A stretch of DNA of 64,000 bases from Parahaliea mediterranea (GTDB lineage Bacteria > Pseudomonadota > Gammaproteobacteria > Pseudomonadales > Halieaceae): positions 496,001 to 560,000 of the forward strand of contig NZ_JAFKCZ010000001.1 in the NCBI RefSeq assembly GCF_017255185.1, written 5' to 3'. The position numbers and the translations under genes are program-made. Under the pieces are notes generated by a model. It was not told the origin of the DNA and made no database searches. It was given only the letters and a program-made list of their open reading frames with translations. Positions 38,984-48,108 of this stretch are shown in pieces. Position 1 is the stretch's first letter; each line of letters starts with the position of its first letter.

Positions 38984-40963
38984 TTGAATAAGGCGCTGGT
39001 CTTGGGCCGTCCTCCATACCCCCTGGCGTTTATCGCCGCTGTTTTCCTGCTACTGTCGGCCTGGATCTACACCCAGGGGTTGGACGGTCCATGGCTTTTC
39101 GACGATCGCGGGAATATTGTCGACAACCACCAGCTGGCCATTGAAGGCGGCGAGGTGGATGCATGGCGAACCGCCAGTCTGAGTTCGGGCTCCGGCCCGC
39201 TGCGACGTCCCCTGGCCATGGGTTCTTTTGCGGCGCAGCACGCGTTCAGTCCCGATGTTTCCCCCGCGGCGTTTAAAGCCGCGAACGTCCTTCTGCACTT
39301 CGTCATCGGCGGAGTGGTCTGGTTGTTTTGCCGTGCCGTGCTGTCGGGGCTGCCGGGTAGGCGCCACAGCAAAGCCCTGGTGGACCGAGTTGCAGTGGTC
39401 GCGGCGCTGATATGGATTGCGCACCCGTTGAACGTTTCCACGGTTCTCTATGCCGTTCAGCGCATGGCGCAGCTGTCCACCCTGTTTGTCGTCCTTGGAT
39501 TGTGGGTTTTTGCGCGTTCCCGCAACCGCTGGCTGAGGCAGATCCCCAGCGCTGGTGAGGTGGTGGCCGCCGCGCTTTGGCTGTTGGTGTTGACCATTCT
39601 TGCAACCTATTCAAAGGAGAACGGCGCTTTGTTGCCCCTCCTTGTCGTCGCATTGGAGGTGAGTGTTTACCGCGGTCGTTTGGGGGGGCGAAGTTTTCCC
39701 GCTGTTTCCGGTACGGCCCTGTGTCTATTGTTGCTGCCATGCCTGTTGCTGGCGGCCTGGTTGATATTCAATCCAGACGCCATTCGGTCCATGTACGGGA
39801 ATCGAGAGTTTACCTTGGGCGAACGCCTGTTAACCCAGCCGAGAGTGCTCTGGCACTATGTGCACTGGATTATGACGCCCACACTGTCGAGTTATGGGCT
39901 GTTTCACGACGATATTCCGATCTCGTTCGGACTGTGGAGTCCGGCGACAACCGCCATTGCCATCGTGCTTTGGGCGGGGCTCTTGGTTCTCGCCGTGGCT
40001 CTGGGCAAGAGAGCACCGTTACTCCTGTGTGCCGTGTTGTTTTTTCTGGTTGGCCAGGCAATGGAGTCGAGTTTTTTGCCGCTTGAGATGGTGTTCGAGC
40101 ATCGCAACTACCTGCCCATGATCGGTGTTGTGCTATTTGTGGCGTACCTCCTGGTGGAGCTGGGCGAGCGAATGCCGGCATCTCTCTCCTGGGCGCCCTG
40201 GACTGTTGCGTTGGCGATATTGTGTGCCCAGCTGTACATCCGTGCGCACACGTGGTCCGACCCCGTTCGGCTGGCCCAGGTCAGTGCCTTGAATCATCCC
40301 CACTCGCCCCGGTCACTCAATGCCTACGCCGGCGAGTTGGTGAGTCTCGCCCAGTCGGAATCCTCTGCCGGGGAGAGCGGTGCGCAGCGCCTGGAATGGA
40401 TGGCGCTGGCCCGTCACTACTATGAACAGGCCTTCGCTGTCGACCCAAGAAACCTAAGCGCCCTGGTGATGTTGTACCAGATAGATAGCCAGCACTTTAG
40501 CGATTTGGGAGAGGAGCGGCGATGGCGGAATGTGATACTCGCGCTGCTCGAGGATAGAAAAATCAGCGCATCGGACTACACCGCGCTAAAAACGCTGGTG
40601 GCCTGCCTTGGGCGTGGCGAGTGCGCCGGCGGTGAGCCATTTGCGTGGCAGATAATTACTGCGGTGAAGCATCGGTACCCGGGTTCTCCACGCATTGCGC
40701 TGCTGGAGTACGGTTTTCTGGTCGCCGCGGACGCTCCGGCAGTCCAACGAATAGCGGCTTTGGAAGCTGCCTTGGCAAGAAGCCCCGGAAGCCGGCAGCT
40801 GTATAGCCCACTGATTAATGAATACGGCAGTCTCGACAGCGTCGGCCGTGTGTTTGAGTACACGGCCGCGCTGATGGCCGTCGATGTCGAGAGGCGTCAG
40901 CTGTCATTGATCAAGCAAATGTTTGTCCCGCGCCAACCGGAAGATGAGGAGGAGCGGCGGTGA
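38984..40963 (+). CDS. GT-C-like polytopic membrane protein with C-terminal repeat domain (copy 1)
   Basis: About 659 residues: roughly ten membrane helices in the first two thirds, then a soluble helical TPR-like tail (from about residue 440). It resembles the TMTC/PMT-type GT-C glycosyltransferases that take sugars from polyprenyl phosphates: an acidic pair in the first external loop (GPWLFDDRGN), RRPLAMGSF, HPLNVSTVLYAVQRMAQLS, YSKENGALLP and FEHRNYLP. It is paralogous to the next gene, with shared NREFTL-ERL-TQ-R-LW. No canonical start exists: TTG at 38984 is preferred, TTG at 38957 lies within the pilA terminator. The glycosyltransferase role and pilin as target are inferred from context, not shown. 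Confidence 0.75.
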   Translation: MNKALVLGRPPYPLAFIAAVFLLLSAWIYTQGLDGPWLFDDRGNIVDNHQLAIEGGEVDAWRTASLSSGSGPLRRPLAMGSFAAQHAFSPDVSPAAFKAANVLLHFVIGGVVWLFCRAVLSGLPGRRHSKALVDRVAVVAALIWIAHPLNVSTVLYAVQRMAQLSTLFVVLGLWVFARSRNRWLRQIPSAGEVVAAALWLLVLTILATYSKENGALLPLLVVALEVSVYRGRLGGRSFPAVSGTALCLLLLPCLLLAAWLIFNPDAIRSMYGNREFTLGERLLTQPRVLWHYVHWIMTPTLSSYGLFHDDIPISFGLWSPATTAIAIVLWAGLLVLAVALGKRAPLLLCAVLFFLVGQAMESSFLPLEMVFEHRNYLPMIGVVLFVAYLLVELGERMPASLSWAPWTVALAILCAQLYIRAHTWSDPVRLAQVSALNHPHSPRSLNAYAGELVSLAQSESSAGESGAQRLEWMALARHYYEQAFAVDPRNLSALVMLYQIDSQHFSDLGEERRWRNVILALLEDRKISASDYTALKTLVACLGRGECAGGEPFAWQIITAVKHRYPGSPRIALLEYGFLVAADAPAVQRIAALEAALARSPGSRQLYSPLINEYGSLDSVGRVFEYTAALMAVDVERRQLSLIKQMFVPRQPEDEEERR

Positions 40964-42852
40964 GAATGGCTGGTAGGATGGGAGTGGACGCCGCGCCGGT
41001 CATTTTGCTCTTTGTTGGCATTATGTTTGCGCTGTGGATCTACTGGCCGGGACAGTATGGGCCTGCATTGTTGGATGACCATTCCAGCGTTCTGGTGATA
41101 GAGGATTTGCGGCAGGAGCCCGAGACGGCACTAGATTACGTGTTCGGGGACCGTTCGGGGCCGCTGGGCCGGCCGGTATCCCTGGCGACATTTGTACTTG
41201 AAAGAACGTTTTTTGGCGATGAGTTGGCGCTTAGCAAGCGGGTCAATATCGCATTACACCTTCTCAACACTGTGTTGGTCACGGCACTTTTTACCCTGCT
41301 TCTCAGGGCTGCCAATGTGCGTGGTGCTTTGCTGCTCGCGACAACCTGCTCGCTATGCTGGGCGCTCGCGCCCCTGCATGTCAGCAGTGTACTCTATGTC
41401 GTGCAGAGAATGGCGTTATTGAGCGGCACCTTCATGTTGCTCGCAACTCTCAGTTATGTCTGTTGGCGAAATGCCTACGGTAGGGGACACTCTCGTCCCG
41501 CCTGGCTGTTGCTGATGGCGTCATCGATTTTCCTCGGGCTGTTTTCAAAAGAAAATGCCGTGGTTGTGATCCCGGTAATCCTGTTGGTGGAAGCCCTGTG
41601 GTACCAGTTCCGGGACGAAAACGGCGCGGTTATCAAGTGGCTTCAAAAATGGACGCTGGGCAGCATTGTGGCGGGCATGGTCGGGCTGTTCGCCATTTTT
41701 CTGTTGCGGTACGAAAAATATGCGCAGGCGTTCCGCAACCGGGAGTTTACCCTGGAGGAGCGCTTGATGACCCAGGCGCGCCTACTTTGGGATTACCTGG
41801 CCCAGTTGGTGTGGCCAGACATGGCGCGCCTTGGGATTTATCATGATGATGTCGTGTTTTCAACCTCCCTGACGATCCCCGGCTCCACCGCTTGGGCTAT
41901 TATGGCATGGTTGGCGGTGGGGTTATGTGTTGCATTGAGTCTGAAGTGGCGCTGGGGGCGGCGCTTCAGCTTGGGCGTGGCTTGGTACATCGTGGCGCAC
42001 GGGGTTGAATCTTCTGTTTTGCCGCTGGAACTTTACTTCGAGCACAGAAATTACTTTCCGTCCGTTGGGATTTTTCTTGTGTTGGCCGTGGTGCTGGCCG
42101 CGATAATGCGCTATCTCCCGGAAGTCAAAGCGCCATTGGTTACGTTGGTGTTGTTTTACGCATTCTATATGGCCATGCAAACCAGTTCCCAGGCCCAGGT
42201 ATGGTCCCAGAGGGAGCTCATTATTATGAATCAGCTAAACGGACACCCGGAGTCGCCGCGAGCCAACAGGGATATGGCAGTTCTGCTGGCCAATAATGGT
42301 GAGTATGACCTGGCTGCCAAATACTCGCACATCGCGTTTCAAAGCAGCGGCAGCGAACGCCGGGCTGATTTCCAGATTCGGGAGATGGCGCTCAAGTGCT
42401 TGGCGGGCGAGTCGGTCGATCGACAGGAAATCGAGAAGATCGGGGACGAGGGGGCTTCCCGTCCAATCAGTACGGTAGTTACCTTGCATACTTTTGTTCG
42501 CTTGCTGCAGGATGGGCGCTGCCCTGGATTTGACACAGCTGCATTTGCCGGGCGAATGCGTACGCTTTTCCTGGTCGAAAATTTCCGTGACAGGGCTGCT
42601 CCGAGCATATACAAGAGCTTGGCTGCGCTGGAAAACCTTCTGGAAGAATTCCGGTTTGCATACCTATATACTGCCCAGTACCTCAGTCTGCGTCCGGATG
42701 ATACCAGCGGGCAGTTGATGCAGCTGCATTTTGCTACCGCTCTGGGTAAAGTGGATGAGGCTCGCGTGTTGAAAAAAGTACTGTTTGGTAAGCAAGAGCG
42801 TGATTTGCTATCCGTAGCTGAGCAACGAACTCTCTCACTTTATCTGGAGTGA
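40960..42852 (+). CDS. GT-C-like polytopic membrane protein with C-terminal repeat domain (copy 2)
   Basis: A 630-residue paralogue of the preceding protein with the same layout: about ten membrane helices, then a soluble helical tail. Matching landmarks are PALLDDHSSV (acidic pair), LGRPVSLATFV, PLHVSSVLYVVQRMALLS, FSKENAVVV, NREFTLEERLMTQARLLW and ESSVLPLELYFEHRNYFP. Divergence is strong outside these blocks, so the duplication is old or the two have different substrates. GTG at 40960 overlaps the preceding stop by four bases. The base composition is more A+T rich than in the pil genes. Function unproven; possibly a second pilin or surface-protein glycosyltransferase. Confidence 0.75.
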   Translation: MRMAGRMGVDAAPVILLFVGIMFALWIYWPGQYGPALLDDHSSVLVIEDLRQEPETALDYVFGDRSGPLGRPVSLATFVLERTFFGDELALSKRVNIALHLLNTVLVTALFTLLLRAANVRGALLLATTCSLCWALAPLHVSSVLYVVQRMALLSGTFMLLATLSYVCWRNAYGRGHSRPAWLLLMASSIFLGLFSKENAVVVIPVILLVEALWYQFRDENGAVIKWLQKWTLGSIVAGMVGLFAIFLLRYEKYAQAFRNREFTLEERLMTQARLLWDYLAQLVWPDMARLGIYHDDVVFSTSLTIPGSTAWAIMAWLAVGLCVALSLKWRWGRRFSLGVAWYIVAHGVESSVLPLELYFEHRNYFPSVGIFLVLAVVLAAIMRYLPEVKAPLVTLVLFYAFYMAMQTSSQAQVWSQRELIIMNQLNGHPESPRANRDMAVLLANNGEYDLAAKYSHIAFQSSGSERRADFQIREMALKCLAGESVDRQEIEKIGDEGASRPISTVVTLHTFVRLLQDGRCPGFDTAAFAGRMRTLFLVENFRDRAAPSIYKSLAALENLLEEFRFAYLYTAQYLSLRPDDTSGQLMQLHFATALGKVDEARVLKKVLFGKQERDLLSVAEQRTLSLYLE

Positions 42853-42856
42853 TGGC

Positions 42857-43729
42857 TTGAACCCGTCAATTATCATTCCCGCGAAAAACGAGGAGCGGGG
42901 CCTGAAGGGCTTACTGCCCAGCCTGTTGAGCCTGTATCCGAATACCGAAATCATTGTTGTGGATGATGGCTCCTCGGACAATACCGCTGAGGTATGCCGG
43001 CAGGAGGGGGTGGAAGTGATATCCCACCCGTATTCCAAAGGCAATGGCGCCGCGATTAAAACAGGTGCCCGCGCCGCTTCGGGGGACGTGCTGGTATTCA
43101 TGGACGGTGACGGGCAGCATGGTCCCGAAGATATAGCCCGCCTGCTTGAAAAGTACGAGGAAGGCTATGAGCTGGTTGTCGGCGCCCGGAGCGGTTTGGC
43201 CGACCAGGCCAGCGTGGCGCGATGGGGCGCCAACAGTATCTACAACAGGTTGGCCAGCTGGATGGTAAACCGCCAGATTCCCGATCTGACATCGGGCTTT
43301 CGCGCGGTGGATCGCCGCAAGTTTCTTTCCTTTTTGTATCTCCTACCCAATGGTTTCAGCTACCCGACAACCTCGACCATGGCGTTTTTCCGGGCGGGGT
43401 TTTCGGTGGGATTTGTGCCAATTACCACCCAACCCCGTGTTGGAAAAAGCCATATCAATTGGCTGCGGGACGGGGTCCGGTTCTTTCTCATTATCTTCAA
43501 AATCGGGACACTGTACTCCCCGTTAAAGGTCTATTTTCCCGTTTCGGTGTTGCTGGCCGCACTGGGCGTGGTGAATTATCTGATGGCATCCCTGGCTTCG
43601 GGCTCGTTTCGTTTTACCAACATGAGTACATTGCTGATACTGGCTGGAGTCATCGTATTCCTGATGGGCCTGTTGGCGGAACAGCTCACCAATCTCCAAT
43701 ACAAAGACGTCGACATGGAGCACGACTGA
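42857..43729 (+). CDS. Family 2 glycosyltransferase, polyprenyl-phosphate sugar synthase type
   Basis: A 290-residue GT2 enzyme of the dolichyl-phosphate mannose synthase / GtrB type. The GT-A domain has the nucleotide-sugar motifs PSIIIPAKNEERGL, VVDDGSSDN, the DxD-type FMDGDGQHGPED and the acceptor segment DLTSGFRAVDR. Two C-terminal membrane helices (about 220–240 and 252–275) anchor it. Such enzymes load a sugar onto a polyprenyl phosphate for use by GT-C transferases, which fits the two genes upstream. The start appears to be TTG at 42857, preceded by GGAG and five bases after the preceding stop. Substrate unknown. Confidence 0.85.
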   Translation: MNPSIIIPAKNEERGLKGLLPSLLSLYPNTEIIVVDDGSSDNTAEVCRQEGVEVISHPYSKGNGAAIKTGARAASGDVLVFMDGDGQHGPEDIARLLEKYEEGYELVVGARSGLADQASVARWGANSIYNRLASWMVNRQIPDLTSGFRAVDRRKFLSFLYLLPNGFSYPTTSTMAFFRAGFSVGFVPITTQPRVGKSHINWLRDGVRFFLIIFKIGTLYSPLKVYFPVSVLLAALGVVNYLMASLASGSFRFTNMSTLLILAGVIVFLMGLLAEQLTNLQYKDVDMEHD

Positions 43730-43732
43730 GCT

Positions 43733-44212
43733 CTAGTAAGGCACCGGCAAGGCCAGCGTCTCCTTCACCTGCTCCATCACCACGTAACTGGTCGATTCCT
43801 GCACCCCCGGCAGGGTGAGCAGGGTTTCCCCCAAAAACTCCCGGTAGGCCGCCATGTCTGCCACCCTGGCCTTGATCAGATAGTCGAAGTTGCCGGAGAC
43901 CAGGTAGCACTCCTGAACCTCGGGCAGCTCGAAGGCGCTGGTCTTGAATTCATCGAAGATATCCTGGGAGGTGCGGTTGAGGCGGATCTGCACGAAGACC
44001 ACCAGGCCGGCGTCGAGATACTCGGGATTGAGGGTGGCCTGATAGCCGCGGATCACCCCCTCGCGCTCCATCCGCTTGATGCGCTCCTTGCACGGCGTGG
44101 TGGACAGGCCCACCTGGCGGGCGAGGTCGACATAGCTGCTTCGGGCATCGTCCTGCAGTAGTCGCAATAGCTTGCGATCGATGCGGCTTAGCTTGTGAGC
44201 CTTGCGTTCCAT
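43733..44212 (-). CDS. Lrp/AsnC family regulator
   Basis: A 159-residue leucine-responsive-type regulator: N-terminal winged helix-turn-helix (LSRIDRKLLRLLQDDARSSYVDLARQVGLSTTPCKERIKRME) and C-terminal RAM ligand-binding domain (about 75–150, with VQECYLVSGNFDYLIKARV). It is divergent from the alanine dehydrogenase gene, 190 bases apart. In other bacteria, Lrp-type proteins in this arrangement sense alanine or leucine and control ald, so it is probably the local regulator. I cannot tell whether it is the global Lrp of the cell. Confidence 0.9.
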   Translation of the reverse strand: MERKAHKLSRIDRKLLRLLQDDARSSYVDLARQVGLSTTPCKERIKRMEREGVIRGYQATLNPEYLDAGLVVFVQIRLNRTSQDIFDEFKTSAFELPEVQECYLVSGNFDYLIKARVADMAAYREFLGETLLTLPGVQESTSYVVMEQVKETLALPVPY

Positions 44213-44402
44213 GGGGAATTCCTGTGTTTTTGGTTATATAACCCTGGGTAGGCTGTAATATTTTGTTCTACATTAGCTGAAAACGCTGTTTTTCTGCAAA
44301 TAAAAGTCGAAATGGTAAGTAATTTATCTCAAATATAGAGATAAATATTGAAATATCCAACTACTATGGTCGTTTGAATCAGGCACCACTGAGGAGCCCC
44401 CC
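44213..44402. promoter_or_regulatory. A+T-rich divergent control region of lrp-like gene and ald
   Basis: The region is strikingly A+T rich, with runs such as TAAGTAATTTATCTCAAATA, as expected for Lrp-type binding and bendable DNA. The ald ribosome binding site GAGGAG is at its right end. I could not define a single convincing promoter or Lrp box by eye. Confidence 0.5.
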
Positions 44403-45542
44403 ATGCTGATTGGCGTACCAAAGGAAATAAAAAACCATGAATATCGCATCGGTCTGACACCGGCCGGTGCAAAGGAATTCGTACAGCAGGGTCATCGCGT
44501 GATCGTCGAGCACGATGGCGGCCTGGCGATTGGCTTCGACGACGCGCAGTACCTTGCGGCCGGCGCCGAGATCGTCAATACCGCGGCGGAAGTCTTTGAG
44601 CGCGCCGAGATGATTATCAAGGTCAAGGAGCCGCAACCCGGCGAGTGCCGCATGCTGAGCCCTGGGCAATTGCTCTTCACCTACCTCCACCTGGCCCCGG
44701 ATCCCGAGCAGACCCGTCTGCTGCTGGAGTCCGGCGCCACGGCCATCGCCTACGAAACCGTCACTTCCGACGATGCCGGCCTGCCGCTGCTGGCGCCCAT
44801 GAGCGAAGTGGCCGGGCGCATGGCGATCCAGGCGGGCGCCCACAACCTGGAGAAGGCCCAGGGTGGTAACGGCATGCTGCTGGGCGGGGTGCCCGGTGTC
44901 GAGCCGGCGAAAGTGCTAGTGATCGGTGGCGGCGTGGTGGGTATCAACGCCGCGCGCATGGCGATGGGCCTGGGCGCCGACGTCACCATTCTCGACAAGT
45001 CGCTGGAGCGCCTGAAGGAGCTGGACATGATCTTCGGCGGCCGTATGAAAACCGTCTATTCCACCGCCGACGCGGTGGAGCGTCACGCGCTGGAGGCCGA
45101 CCTGGTGGTGGGCGCGGTGCTGATTCCAGGGGCCGCGGCGCCCAAACTGATCAGCCGCGAGTTGGTGAGCCGGATGAAGGCCGGTTCGGTCATGGTGGAC
45201 GTGGCGATTGACCAGGGTGGCTGCTTTGAAACCAGCCGCGCGACCACGCATCAGGAGCCCACCTACGTGGTCGATGGCGTGGTGCACTACTGCGTGGCGA
45301 ACATGCCGGGCGGGGTGGCCCGCACCTCCACCATGGCCCTAACCAACGCCAGCATGCCCTATGCGCTGAAGCTGGCCAACAAGGGCGTGGCGGATGCGCT
45401 GCGCGATGACAGGCACCTGCGCAATGGCCTCAATGTCCACGCGGGAATGATTACCCACGAAGCCGTGGCGGAAGCCCTGGATTATGAATTCGTGGAGCCA
45501 CTGACGGCCCTGGGGCGGACCGCGCTGCAGCAGTCGGCGTAA
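44403..45542 (+). CDS. ald: Alanine dehydrogenase
   Basis: Ald converts L-alanine and NAD+ reversibly to pyruvate, ammonia and NADH. The 379-residue protein has the N-terminal catalytic domain ([20 protein letters not shown]; the Lys in KVKEPQ and the His in YLHLA are active-site positions), the Rossmann segment [28 protein letters not shown], and [22 protein letters not shown] near the C terminus. It likely allows alanine use as carbon and nitrogen source, under control of the divergent Lrp-type protein. A strong terminator follows. Confidence 0.96.
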   Translation: MLIGVPKEIKNHEYRIGLTPAGAKEFVQQGHRVIVEHDGGLAIGFDDAQYLAAGAEIVNTAAEVFERAEMIIKVKEPQPGECRMLSPGQLLFTYLHLAPDPEQTRLLLESGATAIAYETVTSDDAGLPLLAPMSEVAGRMAIQAGAHNLEKAQGGNGMLLGGVPGVEPAKVLVIGGGVVGINAARMAMGLGADVTILDKSLERLKELDMIFGGRMKTVYSTADAVERHALEADLVVGAVLIPGAAAPKLISRELVSRMKAGSVMVDVAIDQGGCFETSRATTHQEPTYVVDGVVHYCVANMPGGVARTSTMALTNASMPYALKLANKGVADALRDDRHLRNGLNVHAGMITHEAVAEALDYEFVEPLTALGRTALQQSA

Positions 45543-45571
45543 GCAATACCGCCCAGCGGTTTTTCATGTCA

Positions 45572-45605
45572 TCAGGGCTCCGTGCACGGAGCCCTGATTT
45601 TTTTG
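45572..45605 (+). terminator. Strong intrinsic terminator after ald
   Basis: ATCAGGGCTCCG and CGGAGCCCTGAT form a perfect 12-base-pair stem with loop TGCA, followed directly by a run of T residues. It lies between the convergent ald and glcB genes. The opposite strand has a weaker T-run several bases after the stem, so some bidirectional action is possible. Confidence 0.93.
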
Positions 45606-45607
45606 CC

Positions 45608-47788
45608 TCAAGCCCCGTACTTTGACTTGGCTTCCCGCCGGCGCCGGTGCAGTACCGGTTCGGTGTAGCCATTGGGCTGGGCGCAGCCCTCGAACACCAG
45701 TTCACAAGCCGCCTGGAAGGCGACGTTGTTGTCGAAGTCGGGGGCCATGTTGCGGTAGGCCGGGTCCCCTGCGTTCTGGCCATCCACCACCTCGGCCATG
45801 CGTTCGAGGGTTTCCCTGACCTGTTCCTCGCTGCACACGCCGTGGCGCAGCCAGTTGGCGATGTGCTGGCTGGAGATACGCAGCGTGGCGCGGTCTTCCA
45901 TCAGGCCCACGTTGTTGATGTCGGGCACCTTGGAGCAGCCCACGCCCTGGTCTACCCAGCGCACCACGTAGCCGAGGATGCCCTGGGCGTTGTTGTCCAG
46001 CTCCCGCTGGATATCCGCCGCGCCGAGCCCCTCGGCCCCCTTCAGGGGAATGGTGAGGATGTCGTCCAGCGCCGCCCGCTGGCGGTTTTTCAGCTCGTCC
46101 TGGCGCTCGGCCACGTTCACCGTGTGGTAGTGGGTGGCGTGCAGGGTGGCGGCGGTGGGCGAGGGTACCCAGGCGGTGTTGGCGCCCGCCAGCGGGTGGC
46201 CGATCTTGTTTTCCAGCATGTCGGCCATCAGGTCCGGCATCGCCCACATGCCCTTGCCGATCTGGGCGCGGCCACGAAGGCCGCAGGCCAGGCCGGTGTC
46301 CACGTTCCAGTCTTCGTAGGCGTTGATCCAGGGTTCCTGCTTCATCGCGCCCTTGGGGGTCATGGCGCCAGCTTCCATGCTGGTGTGGATTTCGTCGCCG
46401 GTGCGGTCGAGGAACCCGGTGTTGATGAATACCACGCGGTCCGCGGCGCGGCGGATGCATTCCTTGAGGTTGATGGTGGTGCGGCGCTCCTCGTCCATGA
46501 TGCCCATTTTCAGGGTGTTGCGGGCCATGCCCAGGGCGTCCTCGATGCGGTCGAACAGCTCGCCGGTAAAGCTGACTTCCTCGGGGCCGTGCATCTTCGG
46601 TTTGACGATGTACACGCTGCCGCGGCGGGAGTTGCGGGGCTGCTCCTCGCCCTTGTTCAGGTCGTGCAGGGCGATCATCGCGGTAAACATGCCGTCCATG
46701 ATGCCTTCGGGAATTTCGTTGCCGTCGCGGTCGAGAATCGCGTCGTTGGTCATCAGGTGACCGACGTTGCGCACGAACATCAGGCTGCGCCCCGGCAGCA
46801 CCAGCCGGCTGCCGTCGGCGGCGGTGAATACCCGGTCGTTGTTCAGGCGGCGGGTCTGGGTTTTGCCGCCCTTGTGGAAGGCCTCCTCCAGGTCGCCGCG
46901 CATCAGGCCCAGCCAGTTGCGGTACACCACCACCTTGTCGGCGGCGTCGACCGCGGCCACCGAGTCCTCGCAGTCCTGGATAGTCGTCAGGGCCGCTTCC
47001 AGCACCAGGTCCTTGACCCCGGCGGCATCGGTGGCGCCGATGGGGTGGGTGGCATCGATCTGGATGTCGATGTGCAGGCCGTTGTGGCGCAGCAGGACAT
47101 TGGTGGGGGCGTTGGGCTCGCCGGCGTAACCGCGGAACTGCCGCGGGTCCGCCAGGGATGCGATCTGTCCTTCCTGCAGCACGACCTGCAGGGCGCCGCC
47201 GACCACGGTGTAGGCCTTGGCCTGGCTATGGTCGCCGGTGGATAGCGGGCAGTGGGTATTGAGGAAGTCCCGGGCCCAGGCGATGACCCTGTCGCCGCGC
47301 ACGGGGTTGTAGGCGCCGGCGCGCTCGGCGCCGCCGTCCTCGGGGATGACGTCGGTGCCGTAGAGCGCGTCGTACAGGCTGCCCCAGCGCGCGTTGGCCG
47401 CGTTCAGGGCATAGCGCGCGTTCATGACGGGTACCACCAGCTGGGGGCCGGCGAGGGTTGCGATTTCCTCGTCCACCTTGTCGGTGGCGATGTCAAAGTT
47501 CTCGCCTTCCGGCAGCAGGTAGCCGATGTCCTCCAGGAATGCTTTGTAGGCGGCGCGGTCGTAGCCGGCGCCGGGGTGGGCGCGGTGCCAATCGTCGATT
47601 TTGGCCTGCAGGGCGTCGCGTTGTGCCAGCAGTTCCCGGTTGCGGGGGGCGAGCTCCGTCACGATGCGCTCCAGTGCGCTCCAGAACGTGTCCGGACTCA
47701 CCCCGGTGCCGGGGGCAATGTCCTGTTCCAGTAAGTCGTGCAATTCGGCGGCGATTTGCAGGCCACCCTGCTGGATGCGGTTGCTCAT
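45608..47788 (-). CDS. glcB: Malate synthase G
   Basis: GlcB condenses glyoxylate with acetyl-CoA to malate, completing the glyoxylate shunt or glycolate use. The 726-residue length is that of isoform G. Recognisable segments are [37 protein letters not shown], the catalytic-region [50 protein letters not shown] and [16 protein letters not shown]. Isocitrate lyase and glycolate oxidase genes are not in the window. Convergent with ald. Confidence 0.97.
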   Translation of the reverse strand: MSNRIQQGGLQIAAELHDLLEQDIAPGTGVSPDTFWSALERIVTELAPRNRELLAQRDALQAKIDDWHRAHPGAGYDRAAYKAFLEDIGYLLPEGENFDIATDKVDEEIATLAGPQLVVPVMNARYALNAANARWGSLYDALYGTDVIPEDGGAERAGAYNPVRGDRVIAWARDFLNTHCPLSTGDHSQAKAYTVVGGALQVVLQEGQIASLADPRQFRGYAGEPNAPTNVLLRHNGLHIDIQIDATHPIGATDAAGVKDLVLEAALTTIQDCEDSVAAVDAADKVVVYRNWLGLMRGDLEEAFHKGGKTQTRRLNNDRVFTAADGSRLVLPGRSLMFVRNVGHLMTNDAILDRDGNEIPEGIMDGMFTAMIALHDLNKGEEQPRNSRRGSVYIVKPKMHGPEEVSFTGELFDRIEDALGMARNTLKMGIMDEERRTTINLKECIRRAADRVVFINTGFLDRTGDEIHTSMEAGAMTPKGAMKQEPWINAYEDWNVDTGLACGLRGRAQIGKGMWAMPDLMADMLENKIGHPLAGANTAWVPSPTAATLHATHYHTVNVAERQDELKNRQRAALDDILTIPLKGAEGLGAADIQRELDNNAQGILGYVVRWVDQGVGCSKVPDINNVGLMEDRATLRISSQHIANWLRHGVCSEEQVRETLERMAEVVDGQNAGDPAYRNMAPDFDNNVAFQAACELVFEGCAQPNGYTEPVLHRRRREAKSKYGA

Positions 47789-48108
47789 GGTGTCGTTCCC
47801 TTGCTACTGCGCGGGCCTGAAAGCGGCCCCCAATGTAAAGCGGAATTCTAGGTTGCGGACCAAGATTTAGCTAATTTATCGTTTTTATCGCGGGCATATG
47901 TATTGTGAATGCGCCTGCTTGTTTTGTGAGGACAACGTTTGTACCCTGTGGCTGTTCCGGCATTCGGGCGCTGTGCACGCGAGGCAACAAGAGCGAGCAT
48001 TAGCGCCCTGCGGCATTGCCGGAACCCTGATGTCAAACGGAGTAAATACAGTGGATTTCAACCCGACCAGCCTGCACAACCTGTCTGTTCACCGGGGAAC
48101 CCACTGTT
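47789..48108. other. Gene-free divergent region between glcB and the ABC-F gene
   Basis: Next to glcB the sequence is A+T rich (around 47850–47900), as expected for the glcB promoter. Further right is an imperfect inverted repeat, listed separately. Small open frames across it are made of that repeat and show no protein-like composition. Confidence 0.6.
47954..48025. repeat. Imperfect long inverted repeat upstream of the ABC-F gene
   Basis: GTTCCGGCATTCGGGCGCT (47954–47972) and AGCGCCC…TGCCGGAAC (48002–48025) pair over two blocks (AGCGCCC and TGCCGGAAC), with an asymmetric internal bulge in the right arm and a central part of 29 bases. It looks like a folded repeat element or a transcript leader hairpin. 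Confidence 0.6.
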
